From positions 4,213,001 through 4,277,000 of the forward strand of contig CM043967.1 in assembly GCA_014529385.2 (NCBI GenBank): a DNA stretch of 64,000 bases, written 5' to 3'. How positions within the stretch are numbered: the stretch's first letter is position 1; each line of letters begins with the position of its first letter. Below are positions 53,421 through 64,000 of this stretch, one piece after another. Under the pieces are notes generated by a model, which had not been told where the DNA came from, ran no database searches, and worked only from the letters and a program-made list of their open reading frames with translations. Source of the DNA: Adiantum capillus-veneris (taxonomy: Eukaryota; Streptophyta; Polypodiopsida; Polypodiales; Pteridaceae). Position numbers and translations under genes: made by a program.

Positions 53421-55647
53421 CTAAGCATGATAATCTCAGCCAAAGGGTAAAGAAATTATCACTATGTATGGATTTCAAACAGGCACCAATGTACATTGAA
53501 ATGGTTGAGCAAAAGTTATAGATAACAAAGCTTCAATATGACGCACCATTGGAAACTAAATGGGAAGCTTTCAAGAAAGTTACTTGTTATTGTGCCGAAG
53601 AATGGTTTGCCATAAAGCATCTCCATGGTATCAACAAAGATAGATCACGCAAAAGGTGGTTAATCAAAGAATGTCGAGATGCTCGAAAGTCCATAATAAA
53701 GCTTGACGCAACTATGGAGAAAGATAACTATCAAAGTCATTTGCATACATACAAGGCATTGATTCAAAAGAAGAGAAGAAGATGGGAAGTAAAGCAACAA
53801 CTTTTTCAAGTCCAAGAAAAGGCACATGCATGTGGAAGATTTTGGAGAAACTTGAGGGGCAAGCGGGTTAAGAATTTTGGCAACTTGAATCTTGTGGATA
53901 TGTACACACATTGTAGGCAATTATATGAGCAAGAAAATGCTGAAAAAATGTCATTTTATTGTTCACTCCCATGAATGCCCTCTTTTTTACTATTGAGGAT
54001 ATATACGATGGGCTTGAAAAGTTGGCCACTCGCAAAGTGGAAGATCTTCAAGGTTTCAAGCCGGAGATGATCAAATGGACAGGAGATTTTACCCATGAGT
54101 GGATGTGTGATATGTTCAACCTTGCACTTCAATATGATATGCTTTATAATTGGAGTACTAATTGGGTTAAGCCTTTGCATAAAGGAGGGGATGTAAAGAA
54201 TGTAAACAACTACCGGACTATAATGATTGGGTCTCTTATGGCAAAAATATTTGGGTGCATAATGGAGATGAAATTGAGTGATTGGGCCGAAGAGAATGAC
54301 AAGCAAAAGGAAAAGCGGGTTTTTCTTGATGCCATAGCACCATTGATCATCTTGTCACTCTTCGTGTTCTCATGGAGGAAAGTAGGTTGAAAGGCAAGAG
54401 ATTGTATTGTTGTTTTGTGGACTTTAAGAAAGCCTTTGATATGATTCCACATAACAATTTGTGGAGAAGGATGGAAGAACTCCAAGTGCCAAGTGAGTTT
54501 ATGCTTGCAGTTTCTCGAATCTTTGAGAAGGTGATTTGTCAATTGCGCATGGGAAGAGAAATTTAGGAAATTTTTGTAAGCATTATTGAGGTTAAACAAG
54601 GATGTCCGTTGTCACCAACTCTCTTTGGTCTATGCATCGATCAATTGGAACAAATGGTACTTGACTTTATGGAAGAAGAAGGCATTGAAGAGGTCACTAT
54701 TTGCAATGCGGTAATCATGCTTTTGTTGTATGCAAAAGCTTATGGTTGGCCTTGAGAACTTTTGCTTGCATAGTGGACTGATCGTGAATGAAATTAAAAC
54801 AAAGGTTATACTTGTGAAAACCAACCATAAGGAGAAGCCATGCATTGTGTACAACAATGAGACAATTGAAGTTGTTGAGAGCTTTAAGTACCTTGGCCTT
54901 GAGGTTCCGTCCAACCACAAGTGGCATGAATGTGTTTGCGTTGTTTGGAAGCGGGAAAGAGAGCATATTATGCAGTTGAGAACATGTGTAATGCGGGAAA
55001 CATCAAGTGTTGGGTTCTCAAGAAGTATCTTTTTGATGCATTGGTGACACCGTTTCTCCTTTATGGAGTTGAAGTGTGGGGAGAGAGCATATCAAAGTCT
55101 ACTTGGAAAGAGTTTGAGAATGTCCAAAAGAGTTTGAGAATGTCCAAAAGAGTTTTCTTACAAACTTTCTACAAGTTAACACACAAACACCATATATGCT
55201 CCTACTATGGGCATGGAAAGGGTTGTTGAGTAATGATAAAGATGCGTCAAAACCCCTCACATTGACTTCCTACAATTGCATGGGAAGCAAGCAAAAAAGT
55301 TCATAAGACGCATAAAAGCAAGATCTTGAGCACGGGATGGATACAAGACATAAAGAAGTGTACTGGGAGATGGGATGCATTACACTTGCTACATGATGCT
55401 TCAATTGACTCCCAAGTGAATGAAGCTTTTCTACAACGCCAATGTATTATGGCTTGGGAGAAATCTGGTGGGTCACGCTTCATACATTACACCACCTAGA
55501 TTGCCCCCAACTACAACACCATGTTCTCTTTGTAAGAGGAAACCGTACTCACACTTACATGCTTGAGCATATCCCCTTGTCGATGATATGCACTATCGCA
55601 GCCATTCGGCTTAGCTCCCATTTCCTTCGATGCGAGACAGGGCGTTG

Positions 55648-55874
55648 TGTTGGAATTAGGGTTGCAGAGAAACACACACAGCTTGGAGAAGACGAAGGAA
55701 GCTCAAGGCACACAATAGAGAGTGTATTACTTAGTGTACAATGGAAAGATAGATAGCCCTAGAGTGATGGGCGTATATACAATGCTCGGGGGGAAAAACC
55801 TCCTAAAGAGGGAAAAAATGCCCCGGCGGTCCTAGTGTGTTCACACACATCACTACCACATGTATATGGTAACA
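55648..55874 (-). repeat. 3' LTR of the copia element (227 bp)
   Basis: On the minus strand from TGTTACCATATACATGTGGT to CTAATTCCAACA. Ends are TG...CA with a 5-bp TGTT(A/G) inverted start. A polypurine tract (ccaggggggatt on the minus strand, 55875-55886) precedes it. Confidence 0.95.
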
Positions 55875-55949
55875 AATCCCCCCTGGAGTGATGCGGTGAA
55901 CAAGAGTTGGCACATGAATAAAGGAAAGTGTCATGCCCTAAGGACATGA

Positions 55950-58900
55950 TCAGTCCACAAATGGGAGTAAGTCCAAAGCTTTACGGAAAGCTTCACGCTT
56001 CTCACGAGACAACGCCTTTGTAAAAAGATCTGCAAGGTTGTCCTGTATTGGCACATATGCCAAGCTGATCTCTCATGCTGAGAGCCTCTCCCTGACATAG
56101 TGGTAATGCACCTCAATGTGCTTTGTGCGAGCATGAAAAACTGGGTTCCTCGCAACTGCCAATGTGCTCTGACTGTCAGTGTAGATAGTGTTGGCAGTGT
56201 CCTGTCCAACACCCAAATCATCCATAAGGCGTCTGAGCCATACACACTCAACCGTAGCTGTGAAGGCTGCCCTGTACTCAACCTCACAACTCGAAGTGGC
56301 CACAGTAGGTTGCTTCTTGCTCAACCATGATATACATGAACTGCCAAGCATGAAACAAAAACCACTTGTGGACACTCTCGTGTCAAAACAACCAGCCCAA
56401 TCTGAGTCCGAAAAAGCATGTAAGTCTGGCGGCAATGATCCCCCCTTGGGATAAAACAAGCCAAGATGTAAAGTGCCACTAAGGTAGCGGAAAATCCTCT
56501 TGACAGCCTGCCAATGCTTAGACCCTAGGCTATGCATAAATTTGCTGACCTGTGAGACTGCAAACTGAATATCCGGCCTCGTGTTACATACATAAATGAG
56601 GCAACCAACAGCAGTTTGATAAAGAGTGACATTAGCAGGATCGCCAACATCATGTAGACTCAACTTCAAACCTGTTTCCATGCGAGTGGCAATATGTTTT
56701 CAATCCTCAAGTCCAAACTTACATAGCAATGTCTCTATGTAACTTTTCTGACACAAGGCAATACCACCATCACACTGCTTAAATTGTATACCCAAGTAAT
56801 GATGCAATAGCCCCAAATCTTTCATCTTTAAAGTAGCATTCAAATCAACCTTAAATTCAGCAATATGTCTCTCATTTGGTCCAGTGATTGGCAAATCATC
56901 AACATAAAGAACCTCAATGAGAAGTACATCACCCTCACGCTTTACATACAATGTGCTTTCTGTTGGACTGTTACGAAAGCCTCCTTTCACCAAATGAGTG
57001 TCAGCTTTCTCATACCAAGCATGAGGAGATTGCTTCAACCCATACAAAGCCTTCTTACATTTGCACACTTTGTCCTCTTGTCCTTTTATGACAAAACCGT
57101 GAGGCTGCGTTACATAAACTTCCTCAAATATGTCACCATTCAAGAAAGCAGTAACAATGTCTGATTGATGTACATCCCAACCAAAATGAGTTGCCAATGC
57201 ACATAGAAAACGCACAGTAGTCATACGACAAGTGGGAGCAAAAGTCTCTTCATAATCTATGCCTTTTTGCTGTGCATAACCCTTTGCAACAACTCCAGCC
57301 TTATGGCGATCAATCTCACCATCCGGCTTGTGTTTCAACTTGTAAACCCACTTCGTACCAATGGCCTTTTTGCCAGGAGGCAAATCACATAAATTCCATG
57401 TGTCATTTTCTATGAGTGCATCATATTCTGATTGCATGGCAGCCATCCAATTTTATGAATTATGTGCTTCATCAAAAGACAGAGGCTCCTCAACATCATG
57501 TAAGCTAGACACAGCCAAAGCATAACAATTTGATGCATAAGATGCATGGTGAGAGCCTGAACGAATACGCCTAGACAAAGGTGCATCCAATTTACTATCA
57601 CGCAAAGTGTGCACCAGCCATTTTGGCATACCTCTAGCTTGCTCATTTTCAGCCCTTTCCTCATCAAGTACATCATGTACATCTGCATCAGTAATAGGCT
57701 GATCTAGAACATTTTCAAAAAGCCCCATAGGTTGTACATTTGCCTCATTGGAAATTCCATTCGTATTTCCACAACTCAAAAGGGGCAACAAAGTGTCATA
57801 AATGTCATGTGAGCTTACATTATTGTCTCTAGTACATGACAGCAAGGGCTGAACAGAATCTTCCACAAACACTACATCCCGAGAAACTAGAATACGTTTT
57901 GTTCGTGGATGATACAACCTGTAACCTTCGCTTTCAGCACTATAACCAACAAAAATACATTTGACAGCATTATCATCCAATTTTTTTCGTTGCACTTGTG
58001 GCACCAAAGCATATGCGAAACAGCCAAAAACACGCATGTGCTCAATAGAAGGCTTTCCATCATGCCATGCTTCATATGGAGTAATAGACTGCCAGGCTTT
58101 CGTAGGACACCTGTTAAGTACATAAGTGGCACACATGATGGCCTCAAGCCAAAAAGAATGCAGTAAAGCTTGACTTTTGACCATACACCATGCCATTTCC
58201 GTCAGTGACCTGTTTTTCCTCTCAGCAACACCATTTTGTTGAGGTGTGTAAGGCAATGTACATTGGTGTTTTATCCCACGACTAGCCAGAAATGCATTGA
58301 ATTCATGAGACATATACTCCCCCCCTCGATCGGAATGGAGGGTGCCCATAGTACATTTCGAGACATTTTCAGCCATAGCCAGAAATTGTTTGAAGCACAT
58401 AAAAACTTCGGACTTCGCTTTAAGCAGAAATACCCATGCATGCCTGGAGTAATCATCAATGAATGTCACGAAGTACAAGTAATTGCCCACGGACGGAGTT
58501 TGCATGGGCCCACAAACATCACTATGCACAGGCTGCAATCTGCATGTGGCCCGAACTGAACCATCCTTTGGAAACTTATAACGCTGCATCTTACCCAAAA
58601 TACAGCCTTCACAAACATGTTTGACAGGTGCTTCAAGAGGCGTCAAAGAAGCAACCATATTAGATTTCTGCAAACGCAGCAAACTGGCAAAATTCAGATG
58701 ACCAAAACGTGCATGCCAAAGTTTTGCATCTGAAATAGCCCTTGAATCTGCAACTGCATTTGCAAAATTTTGTTCACACTTGTCATACAAAGTGAGCTTA
58801 TACAGCCCACGACACAAAAGGCCAGATGCAACAATTTCATCACCAAAACTGAGATCATGAACTATACATCTGTCATCCACAAATTTGACTACAAGTCCAA

Positions 58901-60223
58901 GTCTAGCAAGTGTGGATAAAGACAAGAGATTCTTCTTGATCCGAGGTACATAAAGTGCATCAACAAGTGTGAAAGAACTGCCATTAGCAGCAGTAAGCAC
59001 AATCTTTCCAACTCCCTGAACCGGATAAGAGGCATTGTTGGCACAAGTGACTGAATTCCCATGAGGGATAGACTCAAGAGAGGTAAACAATTCACGATGT
59101 GAGGTAATGTGCTTTGTAGCACCACTGTCGAAATACCACACATGTGAATCTGCAGCATTTGACAAGCATGCATCATGGACAGCAGGATTGTAAGTGCACT
59201 CTGCGCTAAAAGCCCATTCTGCATCAACATCAGCATTACAGTCTCCTTTTACAGAAGACTCAACAATGGCTGCATTTGTAGTGGAACCAGCATTTGCAGT
59301 GGAACCACCCTCTTTCTTCTTAGCCTCTTTGGCCTTCAATTTAGGACACGACTTGATCAAGTGATCATTAGCTTTACAATAATGGAAAAGCATCTTCTTT
59401 TTTCCCTTATCACCAGTATTTCCAGACAAATTGCTGCCAGCAAAAGAATTAGGAACAAAAATTTTGCCACTCGCAGTAGAACCATAAGAAGTGGCTGCAT
59501 TATTGTTACCACCCTTTCTTTGAGAAGCAATAAAAGCCTGTTCAACTACACGCTGCCTAGTCCTGTTTTTTCTGGAAAGTGACTCTTGCAACAGCAATGT
59601 GCATAATGCATCAAACTTGACAACTTCAGGATTTCCTTGGGTCATAAGTCTCCAAGTACTAGCAAAAGTCTGGTAAGGCATCAGGAACAGTCTGCACTAG
59701 GGAACTATCTGAAATGACTTCACCTGCAGAAATGAGTTGCTCATTGATATCCTTGACAGTATCAAGGAAAGTGTCCATATCATCTTCCTCATGCATAATC
59801 TTCGACTCCAGCTCTTTACGCAACAAAGCAATTTTAGCCTCATTGCGACTTGCATAAAGACCTGCTAGAATATCCCAAGCGTGTTTTGCAGATTTTGTTG
59901 AACGGATGTGAGGAACAATGGTGCGTTTCATAGACAACGCAATCAATGCATGAGCCTGTGCATCCTTAACATCCCAACGAGCTTGTTCTGCCGTAGGCAA
60001 AACAACTCTAATAGCAGCAATCCTTGCAGCAAGACCTGCAACATCCTCAACATCGCCTACATCCTCAGAACCAAGACGTACATCAATGCCCTGCACAATA
60101 TTCCAGACGCCCTTTGACACAAGAACGTGTTGCATCATATAAGCCCCCATAGGGTAGTTGTCCCCATCCAACCTGTCCTCAGCAGCAAACATCTTGAACA
60201 CATCTGTGTTGTTGTTTTCAGTC
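55950..60223 (-). pseudogene. Copia gag-pol polyprotein, few lesions
   Basis: One polyprotein from ATG 60223 (MTENNNTDVFKMFAAEDRLD) to the stop at 55950. Gag has the UBN2-like region (LVSKGVWNIVQGIDV, HAWDILAGLYASRNEAKIAL) and a zinc knuckle variant near 59370 (CKANDHLIKSCPK, first Cys position altered). Protease has YFDSGATKHIT (59135). Integrase has HARFGHLNFASL, the zinc pair C-x2-C and catalytic DVCGPMQ, IDDYSRHAWVF and GVAERKNRSL. RT is at 57446-56700 with the catalytic LYVDDL. RNase H is at 56681-56073. Lesions: a frameshift near 59670 and stops at about 57454, 56700 and 56070; each can be recognised by comparison with the copy at 62513-63868. Confidence 0.95.
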
Positions 60224-60559
60224 ATGGTAAATGCTGCACCTGATGTGAAAACTGCCCGAAAATAGGAGAAATGGAGCGGAAACAACACGTGCTATATAGC
60301 ACAAACCGTAGAAGACTGTATGGCACATGTTATGCAAAAAACGGCGCTGATAGAAATTCTGCACAAAATGATGAAATAGCCTGTGCAATACTGCCTGTAG
60401 TGGAAACGGAGGCCGAAATGAGCCCAAATCAAAATGAGCAGACCAAGCTCTACGAGCTGACCCGAAATATTTTTCGACCTGCGAACTCTTGCCAAAGCTC
60501 ACTGAAATCGGAGAAAGTGAGCAGGTGTGTGCTGGAGCAGCTGGCGACTAAGCTCGGGA

Positions 60560-60584
60560 GGACGCAACCTGCTCTGATACCAAT
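60560..60584 (-). promoter_or_regulatory. Copia primer-binding site (tRNA-iMet)
   Basis: On the minus strand TGGTATCAGAGCAGGTTG starts two bases after the 5' LTR end. This is the exact plant initiator tRNA-Met priming sequence. Confidence 0.93.
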
Positions 60585-60811
60585 TGTTGGAATTAGGGTT
60601 GCATAGAAACACACACAGCTTGGAGAAGACGAAGGAAGCTCAAGGCACACAATAGAGAGTGTATTACTTAGTGTGCAATGGAAAGATAGACAGCCCTAGA
60701 GTGATGGGCGTATATACAATGCTCGGGGGAAAAAACCTCCTAAAGAGGGGAAAAATGCCCCAGCGTACCTAGTTTGTTCACACACATCACTACCACATGT
60801 ATATGGTAACA
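60585..60811 (-). repeat. 5' LTR of the copia element (227 bp)
   Basis: Same length and ends as the 3' LTR. Contains the motif 'tgggcgtatatacaatg' (plus-strand reading), whose minus-strand form includes a TATATAC box that may serve as promoter. Confidence 0.95.
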
Positions 60812-61116
60812 CGTTGGGGCAATGGAGAAGAGCCAAATCGACTGTGCACATTATGCTCACTGCAAGTTCGAGAATCTGAGTATCATACACTACTAGATTT
60901 CTCAGCTTTTGGTCACATCCGAACTTGCTTCTCTCACAGTTTTAGCCATGACTTCGACCTACACACTTTCCTCTCCCAGCCCACAGTGTGGGCTTTCCAT
61001 TGCGACTCTCATCACCTCAATTTTGGAGCATCGAGAGTCACTCATCAGCCATACGTATACTATATCACTTGTAACTTTGGTCCCATAGGTCATATTTGGC
61101 CTCCAAAGGCGATAAT

Positions 61117-61120
<4 letters not shown>

Positions 61121-61201
<81 letters not shown>
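61121..61201. repeat. (TC)n microsatellite
   Basis: About 40 TC units at the end of the LINE C-terminal region, possibly expanded from the LINE tail. Confidence 0.95.
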
Positions 61202-61206
<5 letters not shown>

Positions 61207-61820
61207 CCGAGTGCCCCGTCTTGCATAATTGATGTCACTCTTTTACATTGCTCCAAAACTCCGTCTTGTATTGAGGGGAGTGGAAACTAATCAAATGGCT
61301 AAGATAGTGTATACCATCGACAAAGGGATAGGCTCAAACATATAAGGATGATTACGGTTTCCCTTTTTAGTGAAGACCATGCTTTTATAGTTGGGGGCAA
61401 TATGAATTGTGTAATGTATGAAGCATGACTCATTGGATTCCTCAAAAGCCAAAATATATTGGTAGTCGTGTGTGTGTGTGTGTGTGGGAGAGAGAGAGAG
61501 AGAGTGGGGGGGGGGGGGGGGGGGGGAAGGGAATATGCGGTGGGAGGCAATGAGCTTATTTTACATAGTTGATGTGAATCCTTTTCATTGCCTCCGTGCC
61601 TTGTCTCACATTGAGGGGGGGAGCAAGAGCTAAGCCAAATGGCTGAGATAGTGCGTACCATCGACAAAAAGGTACGGTTAAACATATCAAGGCGAGTACG
61701 GTTTTCTTTTTTAGAGAAGAACATGGTTTTATAGTTAGGAGCAATATGGGTAGCGACGTAATGTATGAAGTGTGACTTATTAGATTCTTTAGAAGCCAAA
61801 ATACATTGGTGGTATGTATG
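61202..61820 (-). repeat. Two copies of a LINE C-terminal fragment in tandem
   Basis: On the minus strand 61202-61465 and 61560-61805 each encode a degraded version of the LINE C-terminal region seen at 55440-55645 (motifs like SHASYIT, LICLSLSLCRWYTLSQPF and LICLTVPFCRWYALSQPF). Each has a compound microsatellite at its upstream (minus strand) end. Confidence 0.7.
61468..61526. repeat. Compound microsatellite (TG)n(GA)n with a run of about 21 G
   Basis: TG 61468-61486, GA 61487-61504, G run 61506-61526. The second example at 61821-61922 has the same order. Confidence 0.95.
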
Positions 61821-61909
<89 letters not shown>

Positions 61910-61922
61910 GATGGGGGGGGGG
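61821..61922. repeat. Compound microsatellite (GT)n(GA)n(G)n
   Basis: GT for about 64 bp, GA for about 24 bp, then a run of about 10 G after 'gat'. Confidence 0.95.
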
Positions 61923-62006
61923 GACAAACGGATGGATGGAGGAGCTTCAAAAGTTCTCATTGAACTTCAAATTTCCCCTTTCCTTAGGCTTTACATTTTA
62001 ACCTTG

Positions 62007-62512
62007 CTAGAATTGGGGTTGCAGAGAAACACACACAGCTTGGAGAAGACGAAGGAATGTATACCCAAGTAATGATGCAACAGCCCCAAATCTTTCATCT
62101 TGAAAGTAGCATTCAAATCAGCCTTAAATTCAGCAATATGTCTCTCATTTGGTCCAGTGATCAGCAAATCATCAGCATAAAGAACCACAATGAGAAGTAC
62201 ATCACCCTCACGCTTTACATACAATGTGCTTTCTGTTGGACTGTTACGAAAGCCTTGTTTCACCAAATGAGTGTCAGCTTTCTCATACCAAGCACGAGGA
62301 GATTGCTTCAACCCATACAAAGCCTTGTTACATTTGCACACTTTGTCCTCTTGTCCTTTTATCACAAAACCGTGAGGCTGCGTTACATAAAATTCCTCAA
62401 ATATGTCACCATTCAAGAAAGCAGTAACAATGTCTGATTGATGTACATCCCAACCAAAATGAGCTGCCAATGCACATAGAAAACGCACAGTAGTCATACG
62501 ACAAGTGGGAGC
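62007..62512 (-). pseudogene. Copia RT fragment joined to a 49-bp LTR end (minus strand)
   Basis: 62059-62512 encodes the copia RT from FAPTCRMTT-like sequence to HHYLGI on the minus strand, including FLCALAAHFGWDVHQSDIVT and an intact catalytic LYADDLLITG. It has no stop over about 150 codons. At 62007-62056 it is fused directly to the last 49 bp of a copia LTR (same sequence as 55652-55700), so RNase H and most of the LTR are deleted. It faces the plus-strand copia head to head. Confidence 0.88.
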
Positions 62513-63868
62513 CATAAGGCTGGAGTTGTTGCAAAGGGTTATGCACAGCAAAAAGTCATAGATTATGAAGAGACTTTTGCTCCCACTTGTCGTATGACTA
62601 CTATGCGTTTTCTATGTGCATTGGTAGCTATTTTTGGTTGGGATGTACATCAATCAGACATTGTTACTGCTTTCTTGAATGGTGACATATTTGAGGAAGT
62701 TTATGTAACGCAGCCTCGCGGTTTTCTCATAAAAGGACAAGAGGACAAAGTGTACAGATGTAAGAAGGCTTTGTATGGGTTGAAGCAATCTCCTCGTGCT
62801 TGGTATGAGAAAGCTGACACTCATTTGGTCGAACGAGGCTTTCTTAACAGTCCAACAAAAAGCACATTGTATGTAAAGTGTGAGGGTGATGTACTTCTCA
62901 TTGTGGTTCTTTATGTAGATGAGTTTGTTGATCACTGGACCAAATTAGAGACATATTGTTGAATTTAAGGCTGATTTGAATGCTACTTTCAACATGAAAG
63001 ATTTGGGGTTGTTGCATCATTATTTGCGCATACAGTTTAAGCAGTGTGATGGTGGTATTGCCTTGTGTCAGAAAAGTTACATAGAGACATTGCTATGTAA
63101 GTTTGGACTTGAGGATTGCAAACCTATTGCCACTCCCATGGAAACAGGTTTGAAGTTGAGTCTACATGATCCTCGCGATCCTATTGATGTCACTCTTTAT
63201 AAATTGTTGTTGGCTGCCTCATTTATGTATGCAACACGAGGCCGGATATTCAGTTTGCAGTCTCACAGGTCAGCAGATTTATGCATAGCCCAGGGTCTAA
63301 GCATTGGCAGGTTGTCAAGAGGATTTTCCGCTACCTTAGTGGCACTTTACATCTTGGCTTGTTTTATCCCAAGGGGGGATCATTGCCGCCAGACTTACAT
63401 GCTTTTTCGGACTCAGATTGGGCTGGTTCTTTTGACACGCGAGTGTCCACAAATGGTTTTTGTTTCATGCTTGGCAGTTCATGTATATCGTGGTTGAGCA
63501 AGAAGCAACCTATTGTGGCCACTTCGAGTTGTGAGGTTGAGTACAGGGCAGTCTTCACAGCTACGGTTGAGTATGTATGGCTCAAACGCCTTATGGCTGA
63601 TTTGGGTGTTGGATAGGACACTTCCAACATTATCTACACTGACATTCAGAGCGCATTGGCAGTTGCGAGGAACGCAGTTTTTCATGCTCGCACAAAGCAC
63701 ATTGAGGTGCATTACCACTATGTCAGGGAGAGGCTCTCAGCAGGAGAGATCAGCTTGGCTTATGTGTCAACACAGGACAACCTTGTAGATCTTTTCACAA
63801 AGGAATTGTCTCGTGAGAAGCTCGAAGCTTTCCGCAAAGCTTTGGGCTTACTCTCCTTTGTGGACTGA
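62513..63868 (+). pseudogene. Copia RT and RNase H (plus strand, 5'-truncated)
   Basis: RT from about 62513 (HKAGVVAKGYAQQK in the spacer) through MTTMRFLCALVAIFGWDVHQ. The catalytic LYADDL here reads LYVDEF with a frameshift nearby (62920-62960). RNase H is spread over frames 63281-63616 (FSDSDWAGSFDTRVS, SSCEVEYRAVF) and 63656-63868 (HARTKHIEVHYHYV, DLFTKELSREK). A TAG at 63614 interrupts it. The stop at 63866-63868 ends the polyprotein. Compared with the element at 55648-60811 it is a second, independently decayed copy. Confidence 0.92.
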
Positions 63869-63930
63869 TCATGTCCTTAGGGCATGGCACTTCCCTTTAC
63901 TCATGTGCCAGCTCTCGTTCACTGCATCAC

Positions 63931-63943
63931 TCTAGGGGGGATC
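63931..63943 (+). promoter_or_regulatory. Copia polypurine tract
   Basis: ctaggggggatc just before the LTR start; equivalent to 55875-55886 in the other copy. Confidence 0.8.
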
Positions 63944-64000
63944 TATTAACATATACATGTAGAAGTGATGTGTCTAAACACACTAGGACCGTCAAGGTAT
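63944..64000 (+). repeat. Start of a copia 3' LTR, cut by the window end
   Basis: TATTAACATATACATG, two differences from the TGTTACCATATACATG start of the complete copy, then gaagtgatgtg and cacactaggaccg as in the 227-bp LTR. Confidence 0.88.

Larger units (their letters stand above)
55648..60811 (-). mobile_element. Nearly complete Ty1/copia element inserted in the LINE
   Basis: 5164 bp with two 227-bp LTRs, primer site, gag-pol in the copia order (gag, protease, integrase, RT, RNase H) and a polypurine tract. The TSD cgttg is at 55643-55647 and 60812-60816. The LTRs differ at about nine positions (roughly 4 percent), so it is a fairly recent insertion. Joining the flanks restores the LINE reading frame. 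Confidence 0.96.
53540..61055 (+). pseudogene. LINE ORF2 reverse transcriptase and C terminus, split by copia
   Basis: RT palm motifs: FKPEMIKWTG and WVKPLHKGGDVKNVNNYRTI (54050-54230), CCFVDFKKAFDMIPHNNL (54400-54460), VKQGCPLSPTLFGLCID (54590-54640) and a damaged ADD site (54720-54745, reading LLLYAKAY). Thumb and connection motifs are SFKYLGLEV (54880) and LFDALVTPFLLYGVEVWGES (55030-55090). An 18-bp phrase, agtttgagaatgtccaaa, is tandemly duplicated at 55110-55147. The C-terminal region (LSSHFLRCETGR, 55600-55645) resumes after the copia at 60817 (RLCTLCSLQVRESEYHTLLD), giving C-x2-C and H residues typical of this LINE group. Confidence 0.82.
51500..61201 (+). mobile_element. LINE with ORF1 and ORF2, interrupted by a copia element
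   Basis: Excluding the copia insertion (55648-60811 plus one TSD), about 4.5 kb: a leader, an ORF1 with coiled coil and RNA-binding segment, an endonuclease, a reverse transcriptase and a C-terminal Cys/His region. It ends near a long (TC)n tract (61121-61201). All domains are present, so this was a full-length or near full-length insertion, but stops and frameshifts occur throughout. Confidence 0.85.

Noticed and set aside
1-64000. tRNA or rRNA genes
   Set aside because: No cloverleaf or rRNA core sequence seen. The TGGTATCAGAGC-type sites are primer-binding sites complementary to a tRNA end, not tRNA genes.

Overview
The window is plant nuclear DNA made almost entirely of retrotransposons packed around and inside one host gene. 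Ty3/gypsy chromoviruses with C-terminal chromodomains, Ty1/copia elements primed by a tRNA-iMet-type site, and plant-type LINEs are all present. The host gene encodes a coiled-coil protein with Sfi1-like tryptophan repeats (centrin-binding type). Such proteins fit a land plant that still builds centrioles for swimming sperm, such as a fern, lycophyte, bryophyte or cycad. The huge repeat-filled intron makes a large-genome fern or cycad my best guess. This is inference; no species is identified.

Layout. 1-3472: 3' part of a plus-strand chromovirus (family 1), inserted into the gag of a minus-strand family-2 element (3473-5639). 5640-8270: minus-strand LINE tail and a collapsed family-1 element. 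8738-10335: the last five recognised exons of the host gene (minus strand). 10900-32610: intron 4, holding a copia-like LTR, a short TSD-flanked family-1 derivative, a truncated family-2 gag element, a family-2 element (16921-28745) carrying a nested family-1 element (18772-25056) inside its reverse transcriptase gene, and two LINE fragments. 33123-34772: the first four recognised exons of the same gene. Splice phases match at every junction, including across the 22.8-kb intron.

36150-45232: minus-strand LINE fragment, LTR remnants, a long non-coding retroelement interior, a copia-like LTR carrying a 739-bp hAT-like DNA element (40422-41160, 8-bp target duplication), and a 5'-truncated family-1 pol. 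46158-48560: plus-strand family-3 Ty3/gypsy gag with several zinc knuckles. 48560-51100: no gene recognised. 51500-61201: LINE with ORF1, endonuclease and RT, interrupted near its C terminus by a nearly complete copia element (55648-60811; 227-bp LTRs, TSD cgttg). 61202-62006: duplicated LINE tails with compound microsatellites. 62007-64000: two copia fragments in opposite orientation forming a 455-bp inverted repeat, the second running off the window.

Every retroelement pol examined carries stops, frameshifts or deletions, so the window shows repeated nested insertion followed by decay. The most interesting signals are the TE-filled intron of the Sfi1-like gene, the copia foldback (a possible hairpin-RNA source), the hAT-like element with dense GGAACG subterminal arrays, and a hairpin with a palindromic GGCGCC loop conserved in LTRs of three gypsy families.
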